Shown piece by piece: positions 34,416-44,387 of a stretch of DNA of 61,760 nucleotides (positions are counted from its first letter, which is position 1; every line of letters starts with the position of its first letter). The stretch lies in assembly GCF_002251245.1 (NCBI RefSeq), contig NZ_NPJG01000069.1:1-61760 (forward strand), given 5' to 3'. The position numbers and the translations under genes are program-made. Below the pieces are notes generated by a model, which saw only the letters and a program-made list of their open reading frames with translations, made no database searches and was not told the DNA's origin. The DNA is from Prevotella sp. P5-92. GTDB taxonomy: Bacteria; Bacteroidota; Bacteroidia; Bacteroidales; Bacteroidaceae.

Positions 34416-35336
34416 ATGGAAGTGAACAACAAATATATACGTTTTGATTGGGCAGTGAAGCGAATGTTACGCGATAAGGCCAACTTCGCTGTATTGGAAG
34501 GACTTATTACGGTTCTGACTGGTGAGGATGTGAAAATTGAAGAACTACTTGAGAGCGAAGGCAATCAAGATAGCTCCAACGACAAGTTCAATCGTGTAGA
34601 TATCAAGGCTAAGAATTCCAAGGGCGACATAATAATTGTCGAGGTACAGCTCACGCGCCAGTTCTATTTTCTTCAACGAATACTCTACGGAGTGTCGAAA
34701 GCCATTACCGAACATATCGAGATTGGGCAGATGTACGACAAAGTGAAGAAGGTGTATTCAATTAACATCGTATATTTTGACCTTGGCAAAGGCAGCGACT
34801 ACCTGTATCATGGTAAGACCGTATTCACAGGTGTCCATACCAACGACCTTCTTGAGGTGAATACCAAGGAGGCTGAGGAACTACGCATGCGTGTGCCTCA
34901 TGACATATTCCCTGAGTATTATATAATCCGTGTTAACGAGTTTAATAGCGTGGCAACTACCCCAATAGAGGAATGGCTCGACTACCTGAAAAACAACCGC
35001 ATCAAGGACGACACCTCGACACCTGGCCTGAGAGAAGCGCGCAAGAAACTTCTTTATATGACGATGACTGACAAAGAACGAAAAGCATACGACGATCACA
35101 TGGACGACATCATGGTGCAAAATGACATGTTTTACACCGCAAAAATAGAAGGTCGTGCTGAAGGTCGTGCTGAAGGTCGTGCTGAAGGTCGTGCTGAAGG
35201 TCGTGCTGAAGGTCGTGCTGAAGGTCGTGCTGAAGGTATCATATTGACAGCCAAAAACTTAAAGGCGATGGGCTTAAGTGTTGCCGATATAATTAAAGCG
35301 ACAGGGTTGTCTGAAGATGCCATTATGAAGTTGTAA
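34416..35336 (+). CDS. Rpn/PD-(D/E)XK nuclease family transposase-like protein with GRAE repeats
   Basis: 306 residues. N-terminal PD-(D/E)XK nuclease domain: YIRFDWAVKRMLRDKANFAV, RVDIKAKNSKGDIIIVEVQL with D and ExQ catalytic pattern, then RQFYFLQRILYGVSKAITEH. Seven tandem GRAE units follow (residues ~246-273), and the tail KNLKAMGLSVADIIKATGLS closes it. Members such as RpnA promote RecA-independent recombination and cut DNA in vitro. The coding repeat is 12 bp, so copy-number change keeps frame. Two relatives lie at 60005 and 60876. Confidence 0.82.
   Translation: MEVNNKYIRFDWAVKRMLRDKANFAVLEGLITVLTGEDVKIEELLESEGNQDSSNDKFNRVDIKAKNSKGDIIIVEVQLTRQFYFLQRILYGVSKAITEHIEIGQMYDKVKKVYSINIVYFDLGKGSDYLYHGKTVFTGVHTNDLLEVNTKEAEELRMRVPHDIFPEYYIIRVNEFNSVATTPIEEWLDYLKNNRIKDDTSTPGLREARKKLLYMTMTDKERKAYDDHMDDIMVQNDMFYTAKIEGRAEGRAEGRAEGRAEGRAEGRAEGRAEGIILTAKNLKAMGLSVADIIKATGLSEDAIMKL
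35151..35234 (+). repeat. Seven tandem 12-bp coding repeats (GGTCGTGCTGAA)
   Basis: All seven copies are identical at the nucleotide level, which implies recent expansion or ongoing slippage. They encode GRAE x7 between the nuclease domain and the helical tail. The relative at 60876 has only two copies. Confidence 0.9.
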
Positions 35337-35363
35337 CCATCCTGCCACATACTGACATGTGAA

Positions 35364-35404
35364 TAAAAAAAGACCCGCGGCGGCTGTGATGCGCGACGCG
35401 GGCC
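35364..35404 (-). terminator. Terminator of the small secreted-protein gene
   Basis: On the minus strand GGCCCGCG pairs with CGCGGGTC (one G-T pair), then a run of seven T. It lies 29 bases past the stop of the gene ending at 35433. Confidence 0.7.
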
Positions 35405-35432
35405 TTTGGTTATTATAAAACTCTCTCTCTCT

Positions 35433-35795
35433 TTACTTGTTCAGACCACGATTGTTGAGTGTGGTGTTGAGCAGCATGACGTAGGTGCGATACTGCTTTT
35501 CGTTGAGCAGATAGTTCATGTAGCGGAGTTCCTTCAGGACGGCCTTCTCAACGAGTGCCTTGCGGTCTTCCTCGTTAGCCTGCGATGCCACGAGCATCTC
35601 TCCACAGAATGTACGGTGAACGTCGGCTACGCTTTCCATCTGGTCTTGTGTGAGATTCAGAGCTTCACCGAGCTTCGACATATTCACCTTCATGTCGTAG
35701 GCATTGGCATTGTTTACGCTGTTTGCCTTTTCGTTCTCTGCAAATGTAGCTGTCATTGTGAGTACTGCTACTACTGTCAAAAACAATCTTTTCAT
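35433..35795 (-). CDS. Small secreted helical protein of unknown function
   Basis: 120 residues. Signal peptide MKRLFLTVVAVLTMTATFA, then a helical body: YDMKVNMSKLGEALNLTQDQ, MESVADVHRTFCGEMLVASQ, ALVEKAVLKELRYMNYLLNE. The NLTxxQ and LNEKQYRTYVMLLN pattern recalls Spy/LTXXQ-like periplasmic proteins that bind unfolded proteins or metals, but this is only resemblance. It is monocistronic with its own promoter and terminator. Confidence 0.65.
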   Translation of the reverse strand: MKRLFLTVVAVLTMTATFAENEKANSVNNANAYDMKVNMSKLGEALNLTQDQMESVADVHRTFCGEMLVASQANEEDRKALVEKAVLKELRYMNYLLNEKQYRTYVMLLNTTLNNRGLNK

Positions 35796-35867
35796 AATGT
35801 TACCCTTTCTTTAAATCTTTAATGTTAATTAATGTGTGTTTTGTTATCCTTTTGTCTTTTGACGCTG

Positions 35868-35899
35868 CAAAATTACTGCTATTTTCGTTTCCCGACAAA
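35868..35899 (-). promoter_or_regulatory. Promoter of the small secreted-protein gene (TTTG-N20-TAATTTTG)
   Basis: Minus-strand TTTG at 35896-35899, 20 bases, TAATTTTG at 35868-35875. It leaves a ~65-base leader. Confidence 0.75.
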
Positions 35900-36041
35900 C
35901 ATTCCGTTATATTGTTTGCGCACACAGCTATATTTTTGACATACATCAAAGTCTCTGCGGGAGGAGATGAAGAATTAGGTGTTTTAGGTGAATTTTGGGA
36001 TGTGGAGGGCGGAATAAGGTGAAGAGAGTGTGGTGGGTGGG

Positions 36042-36152
36042 GCATAAAGAAAAGGGGCGACTTATTCAGTCGCCCCAAACCAACACAAAAACTAAACTAG
36101 ACTTAACTAAATTCTACTCGAGATTTTCACAAATCCCTTGAATAGCTTATTT
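36042..36152 (-). ncRNA. Candidate orphan small RNA (~110 nt) with promoter and strong terminator
   Basis: On the minus strand a -7 element TACCTTTG (36159-36166) is followed by ~75 bases with no start codon and then a perfect 9-bp terminator hairpin, GGGGCGACT/AGTCGCCCC (36054-36062, 36068-36076), with TTTTCTTT after it. The body is AU-rich and partly repetitive (TTTAGTTAAGTCTAGTTTAG). It lies between aroC and a small secreted-protein gene; both are on the same strand, but aroC is upstream and the next gene has its own promoter 150 bases further on. It fits a trans-acting small RNA, or the 3' end of aroC processed RNA. Confidence 0.55.
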
Positions 36153-36158
36153 ACACTG

Positions 36159-36190
36159 CAAAGGTAGGACATTATTTTGATATGTGCAAT
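36159..36190 (-). promoter_or_regulatory. Promoter of the orphan RNA downstream of aroC
   Basis: Minus-strand ATTG at 36187-36190 (one base off TTTG), 20 bases, TACCTTTG at 36159-36166. Confidence 0.55.
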
Positions 36191-36227
36191 ACCTTTTGCA
36201 GTAAAAATATATAAAAAATGTGAAATA

Positions 36228-37322
36228 TCAGTTTTTTACTGCTTTATTCATGAGATAATAGTCTAAAATGGTCATCGACGCCATGGATTCTACTATTGGC
36301 ACGGCGCGCGGCAGGACGCACGGATCGTGGCGTCCTCGTGCGGTGAGCGTGGTGGAGTTGCCATGGATATCGACGGTGGACTGCTGCATGAGGAGCGTTG
36401 CCACGGGCTTGAATGCCACGCGAAAGTAGATGTCTTCGCCGTTGCTTACTCCGCCCTGTATGCCCCCGCTATGGTTTGTGGCAGTGTGGAGGCGCAGCGG
36501 CTGCGATGCGTCGGCTGCGGGATTTGGCAGGAAGACGTCGTTGACTTCCGACCCACGGTGGCTGACGATGTCGAAGCCGTCGCCATACTCGAAGCCTTTG
36601 ACGGCGTTGATGGAGAGCATGGCGGAGCCGAGGGCTGCATGCAGTTTGCCGAACTCTGGTTCGCCCAGTCCTGCTGGACAGCCTTTTATGACGCAGGTGA
36701 TGATGCCGCCGATGGTGTCGCCGGCTGCTTTCACCTCTTTTATAATGTCTGCCATCTGGGCGGCTTTGTCAGGATCGGGGCAGCGCACGTCGTTGGTCTC
36801 AACGAGCGATAGGTCGTAGCGACGGTAGTCGCGGTCGAGCGCCACGTGTCCCACCTGAGAGGTGTAGGCGGTGACGGTGATGCCGAGATGGCGCAGTGCG
36901 AGTTTGGCGAGGGCGCCTCCCACGCAGCGTGCTATGGTGACACGCGCCGAGGTGCGTCCGCCTCCACGGTGGTCGCGTATGCCGTACTTCTCGTGATAAG
37001 TATAGTCGGCATGCGACGGGCGGAAGAGCTGGCGCATGTTATCGTAGTCGGAGGAGTGCTGATTGGTGTTTCTCACCACGAAGCCTATGGGGCATCCAGT
37101 GGATTTGCCTTCGAAGATGCCACTGAGGAGTTCGACGCTGTCGGGCTCCTTGCGTGAGGTAGTCAGCGCACTCTGTCCCGGTCGTCGGCGGTTGAGTTCA
37201 CGCTGTATGAAGTCGATGTCGATGTCGATGCCTGGGGGCATGCCATCGACGACGCCACCCACGGCATCTCCGTGGCTCTCACCGAAGGTGGTGAGGGTAA
37301 AGATATGTCCGAATGTGTTCAT
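36228..37322 (-). CDS. aroC: Chorismate synthase
   Basis: About 364 residues from [20 protein letters not shown], the family's N-terminal signature (FGESHG). Further hallmarks: [20 protein letters not shown], then [20 protein letters not shown] with the FMN-contacting [21 protein letters not shown], and [15 protein letters not shown] near the end. It makes chorismate from EPSP using reduced FMN, feeding the Phe/Tyr operon located 11 kb away. I take the ATG at 37322 rather than an upstream in-frame one. It follows slyD by 14 bases and shares its promoter. Confidence 0.95.
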   Translation of the reverse strand: MNTFGHIFTLTTFGESHGDAVGGVVDGMPPGIDIDIDFIQRELNRRRPGQSALTTSRKEPDSVELLSGIFEGKSTGCPIGFVVRNTNQHSSDYDNMRQLFRPSHADYTYHEKYGIRDHRGGGRTSARVTIARCVGGALAKLALRHLGITVTAYTSQVGHVALDRDYRRYDLSLVETNDVRCPDPDKAAQMADIIKEVKAAGDTIGGIITCVIKGCPAGLGEPEFGKLHAALGSAMLSINAVKGFEYGDGFDIVSHRGSEVNDVFLPNPAADASQPLRLHTATNHSGGIQGGVSNGEDIYFRVAFKPVATLLMQQSTVDIHGNSTTLTARGRHDPCVLPRAVPIVESMASMTILDYYLMNKAVKN

Positions 37323-37336
37323 AGCGGCAAGTGGTA

Positions 37337-37930
37337 TCAGTGACAGTGACCGCAGCCGCATCCGCCATCGTGGTGATGGTCGTCACAGTCGCCTCCGCAG
37401 TCGTCGCATCCGCAGCCGCATCCGCAGCTATGTTCGCCGCTGAGGAAGTTGACGAGGTTTTGTATCTCCTGATTGGTGGCCTCACGTTTGTCGATGACCT
37501 TTCCTGAGAAGCAGAGTGTCTTGCCTGCCAACGGATGGTTGAGGTCCATCTTCACCTTGTCGGCGCCAATCTCAAGCACACGTCCGTAGAAGCGGTTGCC
37601 GTCCTCGTTTTGCAGAGGCACGACGGCACCCTCGAAGATGTTCTCGTGGTCAAAGTGTCCGTTGATCTGGAAGATGCTGCGGTCAAGGTCGAGCACTCGT
37701 TCCTGTTCGAAGTCGCCGTAAGCCTGTTCCTTGCTGAGCTGGAACTCGAAGTCGGCGCCTTTGTCGAGTTGTGCTATTTGCTTTTCAAACTCGTCGAGTG
37801 TGACGCCGAAGCCGGTGATGAACTCGAAGGGCTTGCTTGCCGGTGCCTCTTCAATCTTTTCTTTCTTCTCGCCATCGACGGTGTAGAGTGTGTAGCTCAC
37901 GGCCACGAACATGTTGTGCTTATTTTCCAT
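37337..37930 (-). CDS. slyD: SlyD-type FKBP prolyl isomerase with metal-binding tail
   Basis: 197 residues. The FKBP domain with IF insertion covers residues ~1-155: [80 protein letters not shown]. The last ~30 residues are Cys/His/Asp rich ([20 protein letters not shown]), the nickel/zinc-binding tail of SlyD. It acts as a cytosolic isomerase-chaperone and helps nickel delivery in E. coli. First gene of a two-gene transcript with aroC. Confidence 0.92.
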   Translation of the reverse strand: MENKHNMFVAVSYTLYTVDGEKKEKIEEAPASKPFEFITGFGVTLDEFEKQIAQLDKGADFEFQLSKEQAYGDFEQERVLDLDRSIFQINGHFDHENIFEGAVVPLQNEDGNRFYGRVLEIGADKVKMDLNHPLAGKTLCFSGKVIDKREATNQEIQNLVNFLSGEHSCGCGCGCDDCGGDCDDHHHDGGCGCGHCH

Positions 37931-37986
37931 TCTGTTTTTCTATTGTTTTATTGTTTATGATGGGTTGTGTGAATAATAAATTTTGG

Positions 37987-38018
37987 CAAAGGTAGTGATT
38001 TCTTTTGTAACAGCCAAA
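37987..38018 (-). promoter_or_regulatory. Promoter of slyD-aroC (TTTG-N20-TACCTTTG)
   Basis: Minus-strand TTTG at 38015-38018, 20 bases, TACCTTTG at 37987-37994, ~50 bases before the slyD start. Confidence 0.78.
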
Positions 38019-38163
38019 TGTTTGGCGTGTTTTTTATGTTCTTTTCACGCAAGAGGCATTGCACACTTCGATAGAAAAAGTGCAATTTTGCTTATAAATT
38101 AACGCATCACAACACCATTAAGCGACAATTTTGTAACAAAATGCTATTTTTATGCTATTTATT

Positions 38164-38195
38164 GTTGGTAATTAGCAAAAAAAAGAGTACCTTTG
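38164..38195 (+). promoter_or_regulatory. Promoter of the ilv operon
   Basis: GTTG at 38164-38167, 20 bases, TACCTTTG at 38188-38195. The leader is ~40 bases and holds no leader peptide or terminator, so unlike the Phe/Tyr operon there is no sign of attenuation. Confidence 0.65.
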
Positions 38196-38238
38196 CAGCC
38201 ACATTATCAGAAAGAGAATAAAAAACAACGACATAAAG

Positions 38239-40044
38239 ATGAAACACCAGCTAAGAAGTGCAGTGTGCACTGAAGGAAGAAGGATGGCAGGAGCGCGTGC
38301 GCTCTGGGTAGCCACAGGAATGAAGCGTGAACAGTTTGGCAAGCCAATTATTGCCGTAGTGAACTCGTTCACACAGTTTGTGCCGGGACACACTCACCTG
38401 CACGAGATAGGACAGATAGTGAAGCAAGAGATAGAGGCGATGGGCTGCTATGCGGCTGAGTTTAACACCATTGCCATCGACGACGGCATTGCCATGGGAC
38501 ACGACGGCATGCTCTATTCGCTGCCTTCGCGTGACATTATAGCCGACTCGGTGGAGTATATGTGCAACGCCCACAAGGCTGACGCGATGATATGCATATC
38601 AAACTGCGACAAGGTGACTCCAGGCATGCTGATGGCTGCTATGCGACTGAACATCCCCACGGTATTCTGCTCGGGCGGACCGATGGAGGCAGGACGCTGG
38701 CGAGGCGAGAACGCCGACCTCATCACCGCGATGATCAAGGGCGCCGACCCATCGGTGAGCGACGATGAGATGGCAGAGATTGAGGGCTGCGCCTGTCCGG
38801 GATGCGGCAGCTGCTCAGGAATGTTTACCGCTAACTCTATGAACTCTCTGACGGAAGCCATGGGACTGTCGCTGCCTGGCAACGGCACGATTCTCGCCAC
38901 CCACGAGAACCGCATAAGACTGTTTAAGGACGCCGCACGCCAGGTCGTGAAGAATGCCTTGGCTTACTATGAGGACGGCGACGAGAGCGTGCTGCCTAAG
39001 AGCATTGCCACTCGCAAGGCTTTCCTCAACGCCATGACTCTCGACATAGCCATGGGCGGAAGTACCAACACGGTGCTGCACCTGCTGGCCGTGGCCCAAG
39101 AGGCTGGTGCCGACTTCAAGATGAGCGACATCGACGAACTGAGCCGACGCGTACCTTGTCTCTGTAAATTGGCGCCAAACACACAGAAATACAGCGTTCA
39201 GGAATGTGGACGTGCCGGCGGTATCCTTGGCATCATGAACGAGCTGAACAAGGGCGGACTCATTGACGGATCAGCAATACGCGTGGATGGACGCACCCTC
39301 GACGAGGCTATGGCGAAATACGACATCACCACGGGCGATACCGACCCCGAAGCAAACCGCATCTACCAGACAGCTCCGGGACGAAAGTTCTCGACCAAGA
39401 TGGGATCGCAGAACGAGCAGTGGGGCGAGCTGGACACCGACCGCGTCAACGGCTGCATACGCGACCTTGAACATGCCTATACGAAGGACGGCGGACTGGC
39501 CGTATTGTTCGGCAACATCGCACAGGACGGATGTGTGGTGAAGACGGCTGGCGTAGATGAGGCGCTGTGGAAATTCGCCGGTCCGGCAAGGGTGTTCGAC
39601 TCTCAGGAAGACGCATGCGAGGGCATCCTCGGCGGAAAGATAAAGAGTGGCGACTGTGTGGTGATAACCCACGAAGGTCCAAAGGGCGGTCCTGGCATGC
39701 AGGAGATGCTCTACCCCACCTCTTATATAAAGAGTATGCACCTGGGCAAGGAGTGTGCGCTGATCACCGACGGACGCTTCTCGGGCGGCACGAGCGGACT
39801 GAGCATCGGTCATATCTCGCCTGAGGCTGCATCGGGCGGCAATATCGGAAAGATAATGGATGGAGACATCATAGAGATCGACATCCCAAACAGAACGATC
39901 AACGTGCGTCTCTCTGACGAGGAGTTGGCGGCAAGACCTCAGCAGCCGCTGAAGCGCAACCGCAAGGTGAGCAAAGCCCTGAAGGCTTACGCACAGAGCG
40001 TGGCGAGTGCCGACAAGGGTGGAGTGAGGATAATTGAAGATTAA
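38239..40044 (+). CDS. ilvD: Dihydroxy-acid dehydratase
   Basis: 601 residues. [20 protein letters not shown] opens the protein. Cluster-binding cysteines appear in [16 protein letters not shown] and [20 protein letters not shown]; later [18 protein letters not shown] and [20 protein letters not shown] are diagnostic. It dehydrates 2,3-dihydroxy-isovalerate and its methyl homologue in valine/isoleucine synthesis. First gene of ilvD-ilvB-ilvN-thioesterase, with 16-base and smaller gaps. Confidence 0.95.
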   Translation: MKHQLRSAVCTEGRRMAGARALWVATGMKREQFGKPIIAVVNSFTQFVPGHTHLHEIGQIVKQEIEAMGCYAAEFNTIAIDDGIAMGHDGMLYSLPSRDIIADSVEYMCNAHKADAMICISNCDKVTPGMLMAAMRLNIPTVFCSGGPMEAGRWRGENADLITAMIKGADPSVSDDEMAEIEGCACPGCGSCSGMFTANSMNSLTEAMGLSLPGNGTILATHENRIRLFKDAARQVVKNALAYYEDGDESVLPKSIATRKAFLNAMTLDIAMGGSTNTVLHLLAVAQEAGADFKMSDIDELSRRVPCLCKLAPNTQKYSVQECGRAGGILGIMNELNKGGLIDGSAIRVDGRTLDEAMAKYDITTGDTDPEANRIYQTAPGRKFSTKMGSQNEQWGELDTDRVNGCIRDLEHAYTKDGGLAVLFGNIAQDGCVVKTAGVDEALWKFAGPARVFDSQEDACEGILGGKIKSGDCVVITHEGPKGGPGMQEMLYPTSYIKSMHLGKECALITDGRFSGGTSGLSIGHISPEAASGGNIGKIMDGDIIEIDIPNRTINVRLSDEELAARPQQPLKRNRKVSKALKAYAQSVASADKGGVRIIED

Positions 40045-40060
40045 CAATAACGAGAACGGA

Positions 40061-41794
40061 ATGTCAAAATATACAATAACAGGAGCGGAAGCTCTGATGC
40101 TTGCCCTCAAAGAAGAGGGTGTGAAGACTATATTCGGATATCCAGGTGGGTCGATAATGCCTGTTTATGACGCCCTCTATGACTACACACGGGGCGAAAA
40201 GAAGGCATTCGACCATATCCTCGTGCGCCACGAACAAGCTGCCGCACACGCTGCAGAAGGTTATGCACGCGTGAGCGATGAGGTGGGCGTGTGTATCGTG
40301 ACCAGCGGTCCGGGAGCCACCAACACGCTGACTGGCGTGGCAGACGCTATGATGGACTCGACGCCGATAGTGGTGATAGCTGGACAGGTGGGCACGGGAG
40401 TGCTCGGTACCGACGCCTTCCAGGAGGTTGACCTCGTGGGTCTGGCGCAGCCCATCTCAAAATGGAGCTACCAGATACGACGCCCGGAGGACGTGGCATG
40501 GGCGGTGAGTCGTGCGTTTTACATTGCACGTACAGGACGACCAGGACCCGTGGTGCTCGACTTCGCGAAGAACGCCCAGGTGGACAAGACCGAATGGAAA
40601 CCGGCAAAGGTGGATTTCGTGCGCAGCTATATCCCCTACCCCACACTTGACCCTCAGGCCGTGGAAGATGCCGCCGAACTGATAAACAACGCCAAGAAAC
40701 CGCTCGCGCTGGTGGGACACGGCGTGGAACTCGGCGGTGCTCAGAATGAGCTCGTGGAGTTTCTTGAGAAGGCTGACATCCCTGCAGCACGCACGCTACT
40801 CGGACTATCGGCACTGCCTACGGATCATCCGCTCAACATGGGTATGCTCGGCATGCACGGCAACTATGCGCCAAACATCAAGGAGCAGGAGTGTGACGTG
40901 CTGATAGCCATCGGCATGCGTTTCAGCGACCGCGACACAGGCACGCCAAACACCTATGCAAAACAGGCTAAGATAATACATCTCGACATCGACCGCTCGG
41001 AGATAAACAAGTGTATCCCCGCCGACGTGGCAGTGGTGGCCGACTGCAAGGTGTCGCTGCCTGCCATCACCCGTCTGCTGAAGAAGAACAACCACCGCGA
41101 ATGGCGCGACTCATTTGCGGAATATCACCAGATGGAGGTGGATAAGGTGATCAACCCCGCCATACATCCTGCTGACGGACCGCTGCTGATGGGCGAGGTG
41201 GTGAACGCCGTGGCTGAGGCAACAAAGGGCGAGGCTGTGCTCGTGAACGATGTGGGCCAGAACCAGATGTTCTCGTGCCGCTACTTCAAATACAACAAGA
41301 AACGCTCGGTAGTGACCAGCGGCGGTCTCGGCACCATGGGCTTCGGCATGCCGGCGGCCATAGGAGCCACCTTCGGAGCACCCGACCGCACGATATGTAT
41401 GTTCTCTGGCGACGGCGGTTTCCAGATGAACATCCAGGAGCTTGGCACAATAATGGAGAACCAGTGTCCGGTGAAGATGATCATGATGAACAACAACTAC
41501 CTTGGCAACGTGCGCCAATGGCAGGACATGTTCTTCAACCTTAGGAAGTCGTTCACACGCATGATGAACCCACACTACCAGCTCATAGCCGAGGCATACC
41601 ACATACCTTATGCCGTGGCCACCGACCGCGACGAACTGAAGGCGGCGATAGCGAAGATGCTCGCCACCGACGGGCCGTTCCTGCTGGAGTGTGCCGTGAA
41701 GGAAGAAGACAACGTGGCTCCGATGATCGCACCGGGACACAGCATAGACGACATGATGCTCGAAATAAACATTAAGACAGAACTCGATTGCTAA
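40061..41794 (+). CDS. ilvB: Acetolactate synthase large subunit
   Basis: 577 residues from MSKYTITGAEALMLALKEEG. The ThDP enzyme domains are clear: TIFGYPGGSIMPVYDALYD with the nearby catalytic Glu in HEQAAAHAAEGYAR, GVCIVTSGPGATNTLTGVAD, and the ThDP-magnesium motif GDGGFQMNIQELGTIMENQC ending in NNNYLGNVRQWQ. It condenses two pyruvates, or pyruvate and 2-oxobutyrate, with the small subunit encoded next. ATG 40061 is chosen over an upstream TTG. Confidence 0.95.
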   Translation: MSKYTITGAEALMLALKEEGVKTIFGYPGGSIMPVYDALYDYTRGEKKAFDHILVRHEQAAAHAAEGYARVSDEVGVCIVTSGPGATNTLTGVADAMMDSTPIVVIAGQVGTGVLGTDAFQEVDLVGLAQPISKWSYQIRRPEDVAWAVSRAFYIARTGRPGPVVLDFAKNAQVDKTEWKPAKVDFVRSYIPYPTLDPQAVEDAAELINNAKKPLALVGHGVELGGAQNELVEFLEKADIPAARTLLGLSALPTDHPLNMGMLGMHGNYAPNIKEQECDVLIAIGMRFSDRDTGTPNTYAKQAKIIHLDIDRSEINKCIPADVAVVADCKVSLPAITRLLKKNNHREWRDSFAEYHQMEVDKVINPAIHPADGPLLMGEVVNAVAEATKGEAVLVNDVGQNQMFSCRYFKYNKKRSVVTSGGLGTMGFGMPAAIGATFGAPDRTICMFSGDGGFQMNIQELGTIMENQCPVKMIMMNNNYLGNVRQWQDMFFNLRKSFTRMMNPHYQLIAEAYHIPYAVATDRDELKAAIAKMLATDGPFLLECAVKEEDNVAPMIAPGHSIDDMMLEINIKTELDC

Positions 41795-41796
41795 TT

Positions 41797-42336
41797 ATGG
41801 AAGAAAAGACATTATACACACTGCTCGTATATTCAGAAAACATTGCGGGTATATTGAATCAGATAACGGCTGTCTTCACACGACGACAGGTGAACATCGA
41901 GAGCCTCAACGTGTCGGCGTCGAGCATACCCGGACTGCACAAATACACCATCACCGCATGGAGCGACGAAGACCAGATAGTGAAGATAACCAAGCAGATA
42001 GAGAAAAAAATCGACGTGGTGAAGGCAATGTACTATACCGACGACGAGCTCTTCATACGCGAGACAGGACTCTACAAACTCGCCACCGACAAGGTGCTCG
42101 AGAATCCGGAGATATCGCGCACCATACGTAAGCAGGAAGCCACCATCACAGAGGTGAACCCCACATACGTGATAGTGATGAAAAACGGTATGACTGAGGA
42201 CATCATGAACCTCTTCCATGCCCTCAATGCCTTCGACTGCGTGCTGCAATACACCCGCTCGGGACGTATAGCTGTGACACGAAGCAAGACAGAGGAAGTG
42301 AGCAAGTTTCTTGACGAGAGAGAGGGACAGAGATAA
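41797..42336 (+). CDS. ilvN: Acetolactate synthase small (regulatory) subunit
   Basis: 179 residues. The ACT domain opens TLYTLLVYSENIAGILNQIT and AVFTRRQVNIESLNVSASSI, the valine-binding fold. The C-terminal domain (ETGLYKLATDKVLENPEISR...YVIVMKNGMTEDIMNLFHAL) resembles the longer Bacteroidota form. It confers feedback control on IlvB. Start two bases after the ilvB stop; the thioesterase gene starts two bases after its own stop. Confidence 0.9.
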   Translation: MEEKTLYTLLVYSENIAGILNQITAVFTRRQVNIESLNVSASSIPGLHKYTITAWSDEDQIVKITKQIEKKIDVVKAMYYTDDELFIRETGLYKLATDKVLENPEISRTIRKQEATITEVNPTYVIVMKNGMTEDIMNLFHALNAFDCVLQYTRSGRIAVTRSKTEEVSKFLDEREGQR

Positions 42337-42338
42337 GG

Positions 42339-43088
42339 ATGGAGAAGACAGGACGATATACTTTCCTTGCGGAGCCGTTTCACTGCGACTTCTCACACCG
42401 GCTGTTTATGGGACATCTCGGCAATCACCTGCTCAACGCCGCCGACTTCCACTCAGCCGACCGAAACTTTGGCATGACGCGCCTGAACCCCATCCACCGC
42501 ACGTGGGTTCTCTCGCGTCTTGCCATCGAGATGGACGAGATGCCTGCACAATACTCACGCTTTACGGTGGAGACATGGGTGGAGAGCGCGATGAGGTACT
42601 TTACCAACCGCAACTTCCACGTAGTGGCTGAGGACGGGCGCACGTTGGGCTACGGAAGGAGCGTGTGGGCGATGATCGACACCGACACACGTCAACCTGC
42701 CGACCTACTCGCCATAGACGACGGCGCCATCAACGCATGGATAGATAAAGAAAGACCTTGCCCGATAGCGAAGAGCTCGAGGGCAAAAGTGGGCAAGGAT
42801 GCACCCGCAGTTCGCACGATAGAGACAAGATACAGCGACGTGGATGTGAACGGCCACGTGAACTCGATAAAATACGTGGAACACACGCTCGACCTCTTCC
42901 CACTGGACTGGTACAAGGAGCACATGCTGCACCGCATAGAGATAGCCTACGTGGCAGAGAGCCATGCAGGCGACCGCCTGACGTTCTATCGCGAGGAGCC
43001 GTCGCCGCTGAACTATAACGTCAGGATTACCAAGGGCGAAGGCGACAACGAGACGGAAGTATGCCGCTGTTGCTTGGTGTTTAGGTAA
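42339..43088 (+). CDS. Acyl-ACP thioesterase
   Basis: 249 residues, two hot-dog domains: YTFLAEPFHCDFSHRLFMGH, LNPIHRTWVLSRLAIEMDEM, YSRFTVETWVESAMRYFTNR, then RTIETRYSDVDVNGHVNSIK with the catalytic N-x-H (NGHVNS) and YVEHTLDLFP. It releases fatty acids from acyl carrier protein. This gene is found inside ilv operons of other Bacteroidales, where ilvC normally follows; here ilvC is absent and gmd comes next. Link to branched-chain fatty acid supply is plausible but unproven. Confidence 0.85.
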   Translation: MEKTGRYTFLAEPFHCDFSHRLFMGHLGNHLLNAADFHSADRNFGMTRLNPIHRTWVLSRLAIEMDEMPAQYSRFTVETWVESAMRYFTNRNFHVVAEDGRTLGYGRSVWAMIDTDTRQPADLLAIDDGAINAWIDKERPCPIAKSSRAKVGKDAPAVRTIETRYSDVDVNGHVNSIKYVEHTLDLFPLDWYKEHMLHRIEIAYVAESHAGDRLTFYREEPSPLNYNVRITKGEGDNETEVCRCCLVFR

Positions 43089-43146
43089 GTAAAACACAGG
43101 TTTTCGTCAAAGAGTTTTTCAATTATTGCGAAAAAACGGGAAAATA

Positions 43147-43178
43147 TTTGTGTAATCCAATTATTATATGTATTTTTG
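43147..43178 (+). promoter_or_regulatory. Promoter of gmd (TTTG-N20-TATTTTTG)
   Basis: TTTG at 43147-43150, exactly 20 bases, TATTTTTG at 43171-43178. It rules out an upstream in-frame ATG at 43168 and supports the start at 43204. Confidence 0.78.
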
Positions 43179-43203
43179 CAGCAAAATTAGTTTGCAAAAA
43201 TAT

Positions 43204-44307
43204 ATGATTAAAGAAAACAAGAACGTAGCCCTTATAACGGGCGTGACAGGACAGGATGGCTCTTACCTGAGCGAGTTCCTGCTTGCTAAAGGTTATGAAG
43301 TACACGGCATCATCCGCCGTTCGTCAGTAGATTACCGTGAGCGCATAGCTCATCTTGAGGGCCAGCCTCACTTCCATCTGCACTATGCCGACATGGGCGA
43401 CTCAATGTCGCTCGTCAAATTGGTCGGCAAAGTGCAGCCTACCGAAATTTACAACCTCGCCGCACAGAGTCACGTGCAGGTATCGTTCGACGCGCCAGAG
43501 TTTACGGCCGACGTCGATGCCGTGGGCGTGCTGAGAATACTCGAAGCCGTGAGGACCAACCGTCTGGAAAAGACATGCCGCATCTATCAGGCTTCCACCT
43601 CCGAGCTCTATGGCAAGGTGGAAGAGGTGCCGCAAAACGAAAACACTCCCTTCCACCCTTATTCGCCATACGCCGTGGCTAAACTCTACGGCTACTGGAT
43701 TATAAAGGAATACCGCGAGGCATACGACATGTACTGCTGCTCGGGCATCCTCTTCAACCACGAGTCGGAACGCCGTGGCGAGACCTTTGTGACACGAAAG
43801 ATAACCCTCGCCGCATCGCGTATAGCACAAGGCAAGCAAGACTGCCTCTATCTGGGCAACCTCGACTCGCTGCGCGACTGGGGCTACGCCAAGGACTATG
43901 TGGAGTGTATGTGGCTGATACTGCAGCAGGAGAAACCTGAGGACTTCGTCATCGCTACCGGTGTGCAGCACACAGTACGTGAGTTTGCCACACTGGCATT
44001 CCAATATGCTGGCATCGAGCTGCGCTGGGAGGGCGAAGGCATCAACGAGAAGGGTATCGACGTGAAGACTGGCAAGACGGTGGTGGCCGTGAGCGAGGAC
44101 TTCTACCGTCCTACCGACGTGGTGAACCTTTGGGGCGACCCGACTAAGGCTAAGTCGCAACTGGGCTGGAACCCACAGACCACCTCGTTTGAGGAACTCG
44201 TACGCATCATGGTCAACCACGACATGCAGAAGGTGGCTGCCGACCATGTGGCAGGAGTGATGCGCACCAACCTCGCCGAATATCTCGAAAAGGGTCTGGT
44301 GAAATAG
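43204..44307 (+). CDS. gmd: GDP-mannose 4,6-dehydratase
   Basis: 367 residues. The Rossmann start [20 protein letters not shown] and the catalytic region [20 protein letters not shown] with Y-x3-K in [13 protein letters not shown] identify the SDR dehydratase. [20 protein letters not shown] is specific to Gmd. It converts GDP-mannose to GDP-4-keto-6-deoxymannose, the first step to GDP-fucose for capsule or glycoprotein decoration. Followed after 80 bases by fcl, the next enzyme. Confidence 0.95.
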   Translation: MIKENKNVALITGVTGQDGSYLSEFLLAKGYEVHGIIRRSSVDYRERIAHLEGQPHFHLHYADMGDSMSLVKLVGKVQPTEIYNLAAQSHVQVSFDAPEFTADVDAVGVLRILEAVRTNRLEKTCRIYQASTSELYGKVEEVPQNENTPFHPYSPYAVAKLYGYWIIKEYREAYDMYCCSGILFNHESERRGETFVTRKITLAASRIAQGKQDCLYLGNLDSLRDWGYAKDYVECMWLILQQEKPEDFVIATGVQHTVREFATLAFQYAGIELRWEGEGINEKGIDVKTGKTVVAVSEDFYRPTDVVNLWGDPTKAKSQLGWNPQTTSFEELVRIMVNHDMQKVAADHVAGVMRTNLAEYLEKGLVK

Positions 44308-44387
44308 AATCTTGGAAGATTTGGAAGTGTCGGAAGATAAAATTATAAGTTCTTCAGAAACTTAGATGAAAAACAGGAAAGACAACA

